Positions 7,085-14,229 of a DNA stretch of 18,937 nt are shown piece after piece. This DNA is from Gammaproteobacteria bacterium. GTDB taxonomy: Bacteria; Pseudomonadota; Gammaproteobacteria; UBA6429; Thiohalophilaceae. Within the stretch, counting starts at the first letter, position 1. Each line of letters starts with the position of its first letter. A program made the position numbers and the translations under genes. The stretch is from assembly GCA_013152045.1 (NCBI GenBank), contig JAADGZ010000042.1, forward strand, positions 2,585-21,521, in the 5' to 3' direction. The notes under the pieces are model-generated. The model worked only from the letters and a program-made list of their open reading frames with translations, was not told where the DNA came from and made no database searches.

Positions 7085-8302
7085 TTATCTGTATTCCAGT
7101 CCCATCGCCTGACGCACTTCCACCATCGTCTGGCGCGCCACATCGCGAGCCCGTTCGCTGCCTTCATTGATGATCTTACGTACCAAGCCCCGGTCCTGCT
7201 CATACTCCTGAGCACGCTCACGAATAGGCGCAAGTTCAGCCTTGACCGCATCAATCACCGGCCCCTTGCAGTCGATGCAACCAATTCCGGCGCTGCTACA
7301 ACCTGTTTTCACCCATTCCAGAGTATCCTCTGCCGAGTATACCTGATGCAGTTTCCAGACCGGACATTTTTCAGGGTCGCCCGGATCGGTTCTGCGAACC
7401 CGTGCCGGATCAGTCGGCATGGTACGAATTTTCTGCTCGATAGCCTCGGGTTCTTCCCGTAATGATAAGGTATTTTTGTACGATTTGGACATTTTTTGAC
7501 CATCCAGCCCTGGCATTTTCGAGGCCGGCGTCAACAAGGCTTCCGGCTCGGGCAGAATAATGCGGCCACTGCCTTCCAGATAACCCAGCAGGCGTTCCTT
7601 GTCACTCAGCTTGATATTCTGCTGCGCAGTGATCAGAGCTTGGGCCGTAGCCAGTGCCTCCGAATCACCCTGCTCGGTGTATTTTTTTCGCAAGCTATTA
7701 TAAATCTTGGCATTTTTCTTGCCCATTTTCTTGATTGCCGCTTCTACCTTGTCTTCAAAACCGGGTTCGCGACCATATAAATGATTAAAACGCCGCGCCA
7801 CTTCACGCGTCATTTCTACATGCGCAACCTGATCCTCTCCTACCGGCACTAGCCCAGCTTTGTAGATCAGAATATCGGCGCTTTGCAGCAACGGATAGCC
7901 CAAAAACCCGTAGGTGGCCAGATCACGCTCTTTCAGTTTTTCCTGCTGATCCTTGTAACTGGGCACCCGTTCCAGCCAGCCCAGCGGGGTAATCATGGAT
8001 AGCAGCATATGCAACTCAGCATGTTCCGGCACCCGCGACTGAATAAACAACGAGGCCGAACCGGGATTGACCCCCACCGCCAGCCAGTCGATAACCATTT
8101 CCCAAACGCTCTGTTCCAGAATCGCCACCTCTTCGTAGTGGGTGGTCAAGGCGTGCCAGTCGGCAACAAAGAAAAAACATTCGTACTTGTGCTGTAATTT
8201 CAGCCAGTTTTTCAAAACGCCATGATAATGGCCCAGATGCAGTGCACCAGTAGGCCGCATGCCGGACAGCACACGATGCTGCGTATTCGCCAGGGTATTC
8301 AA
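7085..8302 (-). CDS. trpS: Tryptophan--tRNA ligase, long form
   Basis: This charges tRNA-Trp with tryptophan using ATP in the cytoplasm. It is a class I synthetase with the HIGH-type motif HLGH at residues 22-25 (in TGALHLGHYHG) and KMSKS at 270-274. PVGEDQVAHVEMTREVARRF (153-172) is a conserved TrpS segment. At 405 residues it is about 70 longer than E. coli TrpS. The extra part lies mainly at about 185-250, a basic then helical insert before the KMSKS loop; long TrpS forms of this sort are known in other gammaproteobacteria. The start is TTG at 8300-8302, supported by AGGAG six bases upstream and by the short distance to the HIGH motif. The gene sits between yciO and scpA on the same strand. 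Confidence 0.95.
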   Translation of the reverse strand: MNTLANTQHRVLSGMRPTGALHLGHYHGVLKNWLKLQHKYECFFFVADWHALTTHYEEVAILEQSVWEMVIDWLAVGVNPGSASLFIQSRVPEHAELHMLLSMITPLGWLERVPSYKDQQEKLKERDLATYGFLGYPLLQSADILIYKAGLVPVGEDQVAHVEMTREVARRFNHLYGREPGFEDKVEAAIKKMGKKNAKIYNSLRKKYTEQGDSEALATAQALITAQQNIKLSDKERLLGYLEGSGRIILPEPEALLTPASKMPGLDGQKMSKSYKNTLSLREEPEAIEQKIRTMPTDPARVRRTDPGDPEKCPVWKLHQVYSAEDTLEWVKTGCSSAGIGCIDCKGPVIDAVKAELAPIRERAQEYEQDRGLVRKIINEGSERARDVARQTMVEVRQAMGLEYR

Positions 8303-8364
8303 TCCTCTCTCCTGAGATGGTTAATGGAATGTATGTGGGAAATCGATATCTATTTTTTGTGGCG

Positions 8365-8370
8365 ATTATA
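8365..8370 (-). promoter_or_regulatory. Probable -10 element of trpS
   Basis: A consensus TATAAT on the minus strand lies about 63 bases upstream of the TTG start. No good -35 hexamer is found 16-18 bases further upstream, so the promoter assignment is tentative. Confidence 0.4.
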
Positions 8371-8417
8371 CTGTAATCCACCACGTCCCTGTAGCGGTCT
8401 TCATTGATAAAGAACGC

Positions 8418-8440
8418 GTGGGCACAAAAACCGTGCCCAC
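8418..8440. repeat. Small dispersed hairpin upstream of trpS
   Basis: GTGGGCAC (8418-8425) and GTGCCCAC (8433-8440) form a perfect 8-bp stem around AAAAACC. It abuts the larger repeat that follows, and together they fill most of the yciO-trpS gap. Confidence 0.6.
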
Positions 8441-8451
8441 CCTACTGGACT

Positions 8452-8520
8452 GCGTGGGAACGGATACCCGAATCAGCGTATCGATTGACGTATGGATTCC
8501 CACGCAGGAGCGTGGGAACC
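8452..8520 (+). repeat. Dispersed repeat family, copy A
   Basis: Bases 8469-8520 match 18374-18425 (opposite strand) over 52 positions with three mismatches. The unit ends in a hairpin, CCCACGC (8499-8505) with GCGTGGG (8510-8516). GCGTGGGAA at 8452-8460 can also pair with TTCCCACGC at 8497-8505, so two alternative folds exist. Confidence 0.8.
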
Positions 8521-8540
8521 AGAATTATACTGAAACCTCA

Positions 8541-9161
8541 TCAGGCGATAAAATCCGGCGCACCCATACCATGTCGCATAATTTCCGGCACCTCGCCGGT
8601 CATGTCCACAACTGTGGTGGGGTCAATCCCGCAGTGACCGCCATCGATGACCAGATCCACCTGATGTTCCAGCGTCTCACGAATTTCATAAGCATCGGTC
8701 ATGGGCATATCCTCGCCGGGCAGGATCAGGGTACTGCTCATTAGCGGTTCGTTCAGCTCAGCCAATAACATACGCACAATATGATTATCTGGTACGCGCA
8801 AACCAATCGTGCGACGTTTAGGATGCATCAGACGACGCGGCACTTCGCGCGTGCCTTTCAATATAAAAGTATAAGGGCCAGGTGTATGCGCATTGAGCAA
8901 ACGGTAGGCACTATTGTCTACCTTGGCGTAGCTGGCAATTTCGGACAAGTCCCGGCACACCAGGGTGAAGTTATGTTTATCATCTACCTGGCGAATACGG
9001 CGAATACGATCCAGTGCCTTTTTGTCACCAAGGTGGCAACCCAGTGCATAGGCCGAGTCGGTAGGATAAACAATAACGGCACCATTTCGAACCATTTCCA
9101 CCGCCTGATGGATCAGGCGCTGCTGGGGATTGTCCGGATGGATCTGGAAATACTGACTCAT
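8541..9161 (-). CDS. yciO: YciO, Sua5/YrdC/YciO-family protein
   Basis: A YrdC-like domain protein of 206 residues, essentially the length of E. coli YciO and alike from the first residues (MSQYFQIHPDNPQQRLIHQA) to the end. The family fold binds nucleotide and a threonine-like ligand. The paralogue TsaC makes threonylcarbamoyl-AMP for tRNA t6A, but the cellular role of YciO itself is less settled. Seen here are VIVYPTDSAYALGC (residues 29-42, the KR/PTDT-type loop), DKHNFTLVCRDL, GPYTFILKGTREVPRR, and IGLRVPDN. The ATG at 9161 overlaps the rnm stop by four bases (ATGA), so the two are translationally coupled. The same rnm-yciO pairing occurs in E. coli. Confidence 0.93.
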   Translation of the reverse strand: MSQYFQIHPDNPQQRLIHQAVEMVRNGAVIVYPTDSAYALGCHLGDKKALDRIRRIRQVDDKHNFTLVCRDLSEIASYAKVDNSAYRLLNAHTPGPYTFILKGTREVPRRLMHPKRRTIGLRVPDNHIVRMLLAELNEPLMSSTLILPGEDMPMTDAYEIRETLEHQVDLVIDGGHCGIDPTTVVDMTGEVPEIMRHGMGAPDFIA

Positions 9162-10045
9162 AGCGCGAGGCTTGAGGAATCAGGCGCAAGCCTTAGCAGG
9201 GGGGAATCCCAGTCCGGACTTTCCCAGAGGGGAACACAGTTAGCCGGCATCACAGGCAATTTGCCCATATCCATATAAGGATTTTCCGGGCCATGATAAT
9301 CTGAACCGGCTGAGGCTAGCAGGCCAAAAGTACGGCACAACTGCGCCATGCGCTGAATTTCATCCCGACTATGACTGCCAGAAACAACTTCCAGGGCACA
9401 GCCGCCCAGCGCCTGAAATTCACCTAGCAACTGGCGCAAGCGGGTCGCACTCAGACGATAACGGGCTGGGTGAGCAATCACCGCTTGCCCCCCCGCATTG
9501 TGAATCCAGTTCAACGCCTCTTCCAGCGTGGCCCAGTCACCGGGCACATAACCAGGCTTGCCTTGCACTAGATAACGTTTGAAAACCTGTTTCATATCTT
9601 TGGCATGCCCCTGTTCGATCAGAAAACGGGCAAAATGCACTCGGCCGATGATATTACCCTTAGCAAAACTACGTGCGCCTTGCAGTGCTCCCTCGATACC
9701 TTTTTTCGCCAAACGCCGACCAATTTCCTCTGAACGCCACCGGCGAAATTCACAAAGCCTCTGCAAGCCACTGAGTAATATGGGGTTGTCAATATCTAGA
9801 TTGAGGCCGACAATATGAATAGTCTTGCTGCGGTTCCAGGTTACCGAAATTTCGGCACCGGCCACCAGCTGTAGATCCAGGTTGGCCGCTTCACGCTGCG
9901 CCTCCTTAATACCATCGATATTATCGTGATCCGTCAAGGCCAGCACATCGATGTTACGTAGTTTTGCTAAACGCACGAGTTCCGCCGGGCACAGGCTGCC
10001 ATCGGAAGCGGTCGAATGGGAATGTAAATCATACTGAATGGACAT
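9158..10045 (-). CDS. rnm: PHP-family 5'-nucleotidase / 5'-3' exoribonuclease (Rnm/YciV)
   Basis: A 295-residue PHP-domain metal-dependent phosphoesterase. The E. coli protein (RNase AM, formerly YciV/TrpH) removes nucleotides from 5' ends of short RNAs and matures 5S and other rRNA ends. It also acts on 3',5'-bisphosphonucleotides. Metal ligands expected for the PHP fold are visible: H8 and H10 in DLHSHS, D15, H40 in LTDHDN, E65 in GAEIS, and H77. Further along are VIAHPARY, SGSHS and the C-terminal GSDYHGPE. Length and motif order are normal for the family. It is the first gene of the leftward cluster; translation of yciO is coupled to it through an ATGA overlap. Confidence 0.92.
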   Translation of the reverse strand: MSIQYDLHSHSTASDGSLCPAELVRLAKLRNIDVLALTDHDNIDGIKEAQREAANLDLQLVAGAEISVTWNRSKTIHIVGLNLDIDNPILLSGLQRLCEFRRWRSEEIGRRLAKKGIEGALQGARSFAKGNIIGRVHFARFLIEQGHAKDMKQVFKRYLVQGKPGYVPGDWATLEEALNWIHNAGGQAVIAHPARYRLSATRLRQLLGEFQALGGCALEVVSGSHSRDEIQRMAQLCRTFGLLASAGSDYHGPENPYMDMGKLPVMPANCVPLWESPDWDSPLLRLAPDSSSLAL

Positions 10046-10121
10046 GGGTCGCGTAGTTTAGCCGATCAACAGCATAAGAGCATCGATTTTTGGAACTTCC
10101 TGAAAAAAACAGGGTCTTTGT

Positions 10122-10149
10122 TTGATACCCGATCAGGTTTGATTTTAAT
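10122..10149 (+). promoter_or_regulatory. Possible promoter of the plus-strand cluster
   Basis: TTGATA (10122-10127) and TTTAAT (10144-10149) are 16 bases apart in the divergent gap upstream of the 10237-10983 gene. The fit is moderate and the spacer is short, so this is tentative. Confidence 0.35.
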
Positions 10150-10236
10150 CTGAAGAATCTCGCTGGAAAACTGTGCCCGTCACGCTGTAGCTATGCTAGA
10201 GTGCCTGATTTAAAAAATGGATGCATGCGGGAACCC

Positions 10237-10983
10237 ATGTCAGATCTGGAAATGGATGCACAAACACTGTCTCAGACGCTAAGTCGGGTAGCCGACCACG
10301 TCATTGAGGCGCGCAGCAAAGCCTTTACTGGGGGCAAAAATCACGAACCGGATCAACTAGATGCCGATATCGACCGGTTTCTTAAATTTATCGATCTGGT
10401 TCACAAAGGCAAAGAATACCCGAACCAAACTGCGGCTTCGACCCCGCAGACTGATCGGGATCTGATGGCCAATACTGGTCTGCAGGTTATTCACACCCTC
10501 AGTCACTGGGCTATCCACCTGCAACTGGAAAAAGCCGTGGGCGAGCTGGAAAAACTAACCCTGTGCGTGGCGCTCTGGTGCGCGCGTCAGCAATGTCAGC
10601 TTAGTACACTGACAGCACTGGTGGATGCCGTATCCGACTATGCTAATCGTCAATCTGAATCAGAAACTATGAGTGAGCTAACTTCGGTGGTAGGTGAAAT
10701 CATCGACGCCATTGAACCAGATATAAAAGCTGATCGGGATAAGAGCGATCCTCATCGCCCCTGGCGACTACTGAATGTCAATTACGGTATTATTGCTACC
10801 CGTAGTCTGGAGCCTGCGATAATGGAACAGGCCTATGAAAATATCATTCAACGCTTCCCCGAGGATGCGGCTGAATTCTTCCGTGAAGGCATGGAACAAA
10901 TGCAGATCATCGATTATCCGGATCATGTGCGGATTGTCATGGAAAAATATTATCATACGACCAATAATCCAACCTTACATTAA
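10237..10983 (+). CDS. Helical protein of unknown function next to yciB
   Basis: Not recognised as a named family. The frame opens at a GTG (10201) and has ATG codons at 10225 and 10237. I chose 10237 because GGGA precedes it at a reasonable distance and the sequence from there (MSDLEMDAQTLSQTLSRVAD) looks like a natural N-terminus; the longer starts remain possible. The product is about 248 residues, mostly helical, acidic and cytoplasmic, with no signal peptide or membrane segment. A central amphipathic stretch, HTLSHWAIHLQLEKAVGELE, leads into LTLCVALWCARQ. A C-terminal portion (FPEDAAEFFREGMEQMQIID) may pack as a helical repeat. It lies 31 bases before yciB on the same strand, so shared transcription is likely. 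Confidence 0.8.
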   Translation: MSDLEMDAQTLSQTLSRVADHVIEARSKAFTGGKNHEPDQLDADIDRFLKFIDLVHKGKEYPNQTAASTPQTDRDLMANTGLQVIHTLSHWAIHLQLEKAVGELEKLTLCVALWCARQQCQLSTLTALVDAVSDYANRQSESETMSELTSVVGEIIDAIEPDIKADRDKSDPHRPWRLLNVNYGIIATRSLEPAIMEQAYENIIQRFPEDAAEFFREGMEQMQIIDYPDHVRIVMEKYYHTTNNPTLH

Positions 10984-11014
10984 CTCAACATACTAATGAT
11001 GAACCTGTCCTGCT

Positions 11015-11701
11015 ATGAAGTTATTATTTGATTTTTTTCCTATCCTTCTATTTTTTATCGCCTACAAAATATTCGGCATTTACGCAGCCACAGCAGTCGC
11101 CATTGCCGCCGCCGTACTTCAGAATGTCGTCTTCTGGTTCCGTCAGCGACGCTTTGAAAACATGCATCTCATCACCCTGGCGCTGATTACGGTGCTCGGT
11201 GGTGCTACCTTGATACTGCAGGACAAAAGCTTCATCATGTGGAAACCAACAGCGGTAAACTGGATGTTTGCCCTGGCCTTTATCGGCAGTCAATTCTTTG
11301 GTGAGAAAACCCTGGTCGAACGTATGATGAGCCACGCCATCGAAATCCCTCAACCAGCCTGGCTGCGACTGAATATAAGCTGGGTGATTTTCTTTATCGC
11401 CATGGGTTTCGCCAACCTTTATGTCGCTAATTTTTATTTTGTTGCCGATGCCGCGCTGACTGCTGCAGCACATGCACCGGTAGAGGTCGATAACTGCGCG
11501 GCACAGTTCAGCGGCCAACTACTAGGCCTATGCCAGGCCAGCAAAGATGCCGAGGAACAATGGGTTAATTTTAAACTCTTTGGTATGATGGGACTGACTA
11601 TCCTGTTTATGATTGGTCAGGCCTTTTATCTGGCTCGTCATATCAAGGATGAGGAAAAAACCGACAGTCTAAAAGAGGCTGAACAAGAACAGGGAAGCTG
11701 A
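11015..11701 (+). CDS. yciB: Inner membrane septation protein YciB (IspZ)
   Basis: A polytopic inner membrane protein of 228 residues. YciB/IspZ proteins interact with elongation and division machinery and influence envelope integrity and, in Shigella, septation. The N-terminus [20 protein letters not shown] is the family's hallmark start. About five hydrophobic segments follow, along with [20 protein letters not shown] and the [16 protein letters not shown] block. Relative to E. coli YciB (179 residues) there is an extra loop of about 45 residues (roughly 148-190) with two cysteines, before the last membrane segment. The C-terminal tail is charged. It starts 31 bases after the upstream gene and is separated from yciI by a single base. 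Confidence 0.93.
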   Translation: MKLLFDFFPILLFFIAYKIFGIYAATAVAIAAAVLQNVVFWFRQRRFENMHLITLALITVLGGATLILQDKSFIMWKPTAVNWMFALAFIGSQFFGEKTLVERMMSHAIEIPQPAWLRLNISWVIFFIAMGFANLYVANFYFVADAALTAAAHAPVEVDNCAAQFSGQLLGLCQASKDAEEQWVNFKLFGMMGLTILFMIGQAFYLARHIKDEEKTDSLKEAEQEQGS

Positions 11702-11702
11702 T

Positions 11703-12002
11703 ATGTGGTACGCCATTATCTCAGAAGATACAGAAAACTCATTGGAAAAGCGCAAAGCAGCCCGCCCGGCACATCTGCAACGTCTACAAACTTTGCAAGA
11801 TCAGGCGCGCCTGCTAATAGCCGGACCACACCCAGCTATCGACAGCCCGGATCCCGGCCCCGCCGGTTTTACTGGATCACTGGTGGTGGCAGAGTTTAAC
11901 TCGCAGGCAGAAGCTCAACGCTGGGCCAAGGCCGACCCCTATTTTGAGGCCGGTGTTTATGCCCAGGTTATTGTCAAACCCTTTAACAAAGTCTTGCCCT
12001 GA
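11703..12002 (+). CDS. yciI: YciI family protein
   Basis: A 99-residue single-domain protein of the YCII family, a ferredoxin-like dimer with a putative catalytic His/Asp pair whose physiological reaction is not established. It is very close to E. coli Yci[20 protein letters not shown] (H24), [29 protein letters not shown] and VKPF are all present. Length is normal. It begins one base after the yciB stop codon, so it is co-transcribed and probably translated by reinitiation. Confidence 0.94.
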   Translation: MWYAIISEDTENSLEKRKAARPAHLQRLQTLQDQARLLIAGPHPAIDSPDPGPAGFTGSLVVAEFNSQAEAQRWAKADPYFEAGVYAQVIVKPFNKVLP

Positions 12003-12056
12003 ACTCCTTTAACCTTCAATATTTTTAAAACAACTACACTAAGGATATCCTCAATC

Positions 12057-12854
12057 ATGAATAAAAAACTCTCAGGTTTTCTTATTAGCGGGCTGATGCT
12101 GGCGGCCTCCTCGTGGGCTGTTGCAGGAAACACCGTTGCCTCGGTAAACGGCAAACCCATTAGTCAAAAGGACTATGATTTCTATCTGCAGCAGGCCATG
12201 CAACGTCGCGGTCAGAACAAGGGCCGTGGCGGCGTTAATCGTCAGGCCGTTATCAATGAACTGGTCAACCGTGAACTACTACACCAGGCCGCGATCAAAG
12301 AAAAAGTTGAAAATGACGACACCGTGGCCTTCCAGCTTAAGCAGCTTAAGGTCGATGCGATGATCCAGGGGCTGATCAACAAACTATCGAAAGATAATCC
12401 GATTACGGACAAAGAACTCAAAAAAGAATATGACAAACGTATCGCTGGCGCCAAACTGACCGAATACAAGGCCCGCCATATTCTGCTGAAAACCGAAGAG
12501 GAAGCCAAAACTGTCATAGCGGAACTTGACAGCGGCGCAAAATTTGAAGATCTGGCGAAGAAAAAATCCACCGGCCCATCAGCAAAGGATGGCGGTGAAT
12601 TGGGCTGGTTCAATCCATCACAAATGGTGCCCCCTTTCTCCCAGGCTATCGCACAAATGAAAAAAGGCGAGTATTCCAAAAAACCGGTTAAAACCCAGTT
12701 CGGCTGGCATGTAATCAAACTGGAAGATATACGCAAACGCACCCCACCCAAGTTTAAAGACATCAAAGGCCAGCTGCGTATGGTGCTCCAGAACCAACGC
12801 ATCCAGAAATATATTGTTAAATTGCGTAAAAAAGCAAAAATCAAGATTAAATAA
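12057..12854 (+). CDS. Periplasmic peptidyl-prolyl isomerase, parvulin type
   Basis: A 265-residue secreted folding factor that isomerises proline peptide bonds. The signal peptide covers residues 1-23 with a likely cut after AVA (21-23). A SurA-N-like helical chaperone region follows (about 25-125, starting VNGKPISQKDYDFYL). One parvulin domain spans about 136-226, with YKARHILLKTEEEA, GGELGWF (179-185), MVPPFSQA, and FGWHVIKLED (215-224). A basic C-terminal tail ends in KKAKIKIK. It is shorter than SurA (which has two parvulin domains) and resembles the PpiC/PrsA-like proteins often found after yciB-yciI in gammaproteobacteria. The start is supported by AAGGAT ten bases upstream. Confidence 0.92.
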   Translation: MNKKLSGFLISGLMLAASSWAVAGNTVASVNGKPISQKDYDFYLQQAMQRRGQNKGRGGVNRQAVINELVNRELLHQAAIKEKVENDDTVAFQLKQLKVDAMIQGLINKLSKDNPITDKELKKEYDKRIAGAKLTEYKARHILLKTEEEAKTVIAELDSGAKFEDLAKKKSTGPSAKDGGELGWFNPSQMVPPFSQAIAQMKKGEYSKKPVKTQFGWHVIKLEDIRKRTPPKFKDIKGQLRMVLQNQRIQKYIVKLRKKAKIKIK

Positions 12855-12867
12855 CAGAAAAATCTGA

Positions 12868-12907
12868 CTCAAGCTCCCCACAACATACACGCTGTGGGGA
12901 GCTTGAG
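12868..12907. terminator. Strong stem-loop after the parvulin gene
   Basis: CTCAAGCTCCCCACA (12868-12882) pairs exactly with TGTGGGGAGCTTGAG (12893-12907), a 15-bp stem with a 10-base loop, 14 bases after the stop codon. On the plus strand no T-tract follows, so it may end or protect the transcript without being a textbook intrinsic terminator. A five-T run follows it only in the leftward direction. Confidence 0.5.
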
Positions 12908-13038
12908 CCTCAGTCAAGCCCCCCCCTTCGCCGAACGCCTCCCTCGCCCCAATATTCCACCTGGTCACAAGCATTGTGCACCACGGGTACTCCTTCGGCC
13001 GCCCAGCCTATTCAGTTTTTTCACTACTATCCCGTTAC

Positions 13039-13063
13039 CCCCTCTCCCCTGCGGGGAGAGGGG
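13039..13063. repeat. Perfect GC hairpin
   Basis: CCCCTCTCCCC (13039-13049) pairs with GGGGAGAGGGG (13053-13063), an 11-bp stem with a three-base loop. It resembles the weaker hairpin at 2511-2536. Confidence 0.65.
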
Positions 13064-13081
13064 ACTAGAAATAGGCCTTCT

Positions 13082-13106
13082 CCCCGCAGCAAGCTGCGGG
13101 GTATTA
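13082..13106 (+). repeat. Dispersed hairpin repeat, copy 2
   Basis: CCCCGCAGC AA GCTGCGGGG (13082-13101) is a perfect hairpin followed by TATTAA, matching the first half of the copy at 1927-1973. The usual AAACCCAACG tail is replaced by the GTAGG-type unit at 13110-13140. Confidence 0.7.
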
Positions 13107-13109
13107 ATT

Positions 13110-13140
13110 GATGGGTTTCGCTTCGCTCTACCCATCCTAC
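13110..13140 (-). repeat. GTAGG-type repeat unit, third occurrence
   Basis: On the minus strand this reads GTAGGATGGGTAGAGCGAAG and so on, ending in CCCATC. It is the same family as the arms of the element at 5306-5404, with the GGTTGGG/GGATGGG exchange mirrored at both ends (CCCAAC/CCCATC), so pairing is kept. Confidence 0.65.
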
Positions 13141-13147
13141 CGTTTTT

Positions 13148-13188
13148 CGCAGCAAGCTGCGGGGAATCAAACCCAACGGAGATTAAAT
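13148..13188 (+). repeat. Dispersed hairpin repeat, copy 3
   Basis: GCAGC AA GCTGC (13149-13160) is followed by GGGGAATCAAACCCAACGGA and GATTAAAT. The tail matches the copy at 1927-1973 almost base for base. Confidence 0.7.
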
Positions 13189-13224
13189 ATCACGACTATA
13201 TTAACAGGACAGCAGTGATCCTAT

Positions 13225-13251
13225 TTTAAGCTTCTTTAAGTTTGATTTAAG
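13225..13251 (+). promoter_or_regulatory. Three phased TTTAAG boxes, response-regulator site candidate
   Basis: TTTAAG occurs at 13225-13230, 13235-13240 and 13246-13251, at steps of 10 and 11 bases (one helical turn). OmpR-family regulators of the PmrA/QseB type bind direct repeats of this form ((C/T)TTAA(G/T) with about 5 bases between). The last box lies where a -35 element would be, as expected for an activator. The likely protein is the operon's own regulator encoded at 14230-14901 (inference). Confidence 0.6.
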
Positions 13252-13273
13252 ATTTATGCTTTAGGCTTGAGGG

Positions 13274-13279
13274 TATAGA
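13274..13279 (+). promoter_or_regulatory. Probable -10 element of the cytochrome b561 operon
   Basis: TATAGA lies 23 bases after the last TTTAAG box. No acceptable -35 hexamer stands at 16-18 bases, consistent with activator dependence. The leader would be about 25 bases and includes the ribosome site AAGGAG, which ends nine bases before the ATG. Confidence 0.5.
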
Positions 13280-13310
13280 AAAGCAAAATCTTTTTAAGGA
13301 GCACACTGCC

Positions 13311-13904
13311 ATGCCACAACCTGAAACGATCAAAATATGGGATCCTCTAGTACGCCTGTTTCACTGGTCACTGGTGCTGGCCTTTGCCATTGCCTATTTT
13401 ACCGAAGAGGATTTACTCGACCTGCATGTCTGGGCGGGCTATGTCGTACTGGGACTCATCCTGTTCCGTATTTTTTGGGGCTTTGTCGGCCCACGCTATG
13501 CGCAATTCAAAAATTTCATTTATTCCCGCGACGTTATCAAAGCCTACATCACAGATATTTTTGCACTCCGGGCCAAACGTTATCTGGGGCACAACCCCGC
13601 TGGCGGTGCCATGATCATTCTGCTAATTATCTGCTTACTGCTCACCACTTTTAGCGGACTGGCTATTTACGGCATTGAAAAACACGCAGGACCACTGGCC
13701 CCCATGCTCGGCCACCTTGGTGGGTTCTGGAAAGATGCCGCCGAGGAAATTCACGAATTTTTTGCCAACTTCACCTTAATCCTGGTATTTGCCCACGTTG
13801 GCGGAGTGATCTTTGAAAGTCGGCTGCATGAGGAAAATCTGGTGAAAGCCATGTTTACTGGATATAAAAAACGCAGCAACGCAGATAGCGGCGGAGAGCA
13901 TTAA
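13311..13904 (+). CDS. Cytochrome b561-type membrane protein
   Basis: A 197-residue di-haem b membrane protein of the bacterial b561/Ni-Fe hydrogenase cytochrome b family, passing electrons within the inner membrane. Four hydrophobic helices are seen at about 16-30, 39-60, 99-120 and 150-170. Haem-ligand histidines are at H18 (LFHWS), H39 (DLHVWAGY), H148 (EIHEFF) and H162 (FAHVGG), placed in pairs as expected. WDPLVRLFHWSLV and GHNPAGGAMI are signature segments. It is the first gene of the operon and is followed after one base by a PepSY protein. The electron donor and acceptor cannot be told from the sequence; with PepSY and two-component neighbours, a regulated redox module is the usual reading. 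Confidence 0.92.
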   Translation: MPQPETIKIWDPLVRLFHWSLVLAFAIAYFTEEDLLDLHVWAGYVVLGLILFRIFWGFVGPRYAQFKNFIYSRDVIKAYITDIFALRAKRYLGHNPAGGAMIILLIICLLLTTFSGLAIYGIEKHAGPLAPMLGHLGGFWKDAAEEIHEFFANFTLILVFAHVGGVIFESRLHEENLVKAMFTGYKKRSNADSGGEH

Positions 13905-13905
13905 C

Positions 13906-14220
13906 ATGAAAAGCAGATGGCTTTGGCTTTTGTATCTCTTTTCTCCACCCCTGCTAGTACTAGCACCACAACTAGCACTGGCTGACAACGATCATGATCT
14001 AGCTCTGGAATTGAAACAAGCTGGCGACATTCTGCCGTTGGAGAAAATTTTGGGTAAAGCACAGCGCTTACATCCTGGGCATGTGCTGGAAGTTGAGTTG
14101 GAAAAGAAAAAACAACGCTATATCTACGAAATCGAGACCGTGGATACAAAAGGCAATGTCTGGGAAATGCGGTTTGATGCCAAAACGGCGGAACTATTAA
14201 ATGCTAACCAAGAAAAGTGA
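13906..14220 (+). CDS. Secreted PepSY-domain protein
   Basis: A 104-residue exported protein. The signal peptide is residues 1-26 (MKSRWLWL..., hydrophobic core, cut likely after ALA before DNDHD). The rest is a single PepSY-like domain: ALELKQAGDILPLEKILGKA, then VLEVELEKKKQRYIYEIETV and a final DAKTAELL, the typical alpha-beta pattern. Small PepSY proteins of this kind sit beside b561 cytochromes and PhoQ-like sensors in many gammaproteobacteria. They are thought to act as periplasmic modulators of the kinase or of a peptidase; no enzymatic role is known. The gene starts one base after the cytochrome stop and ends nine bases before the regulator. Confidence 0.88.
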   Translation: MKSRWLWLLYLFSPPLLVLAPQLALADNDHDLALELKQAGDILPLEKILGKAQRLHPGHVLEVELEKKKQRYIYEIETVDTKGNVWEMRFDAKTAELLNANQEK

Positions 14221-14229
14221 AACTTCTCT

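Larger units (their letters stand above)
12908..13220. other. Repeat-rich intergenic stretch, no gene seen
   Basis: This is most of a 456-bp gap. It holds several small dispersed repeats listed separately and low-complexity C-runs. Open frames across it are accidental: they consist of repeat sequence, have no ribosome site and show no protein-like composition. Confidence 0.6.

Noticed and set aside
8404..8744. Plus-strand open frames upstream of and across the end of yciO
   Set aside because: They consist of repeat sequence plus antisense of yciO, which has strong family similarity on the minus strand.
12868..12907. Considered as a standard rho-independent terminator of the parvulin gene
   Set aside because: The stem is strong but no T-tract follows on the plus strand, so it is kept only as a possible transcript end.
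12894..13229. 111-codon plus-strand open frame in the gap before the cytochrome operon
   Set aside because: It runs through C-rich sequence and several dispersed hairpin repeats, with no ribosome site and no protein-like pattern.
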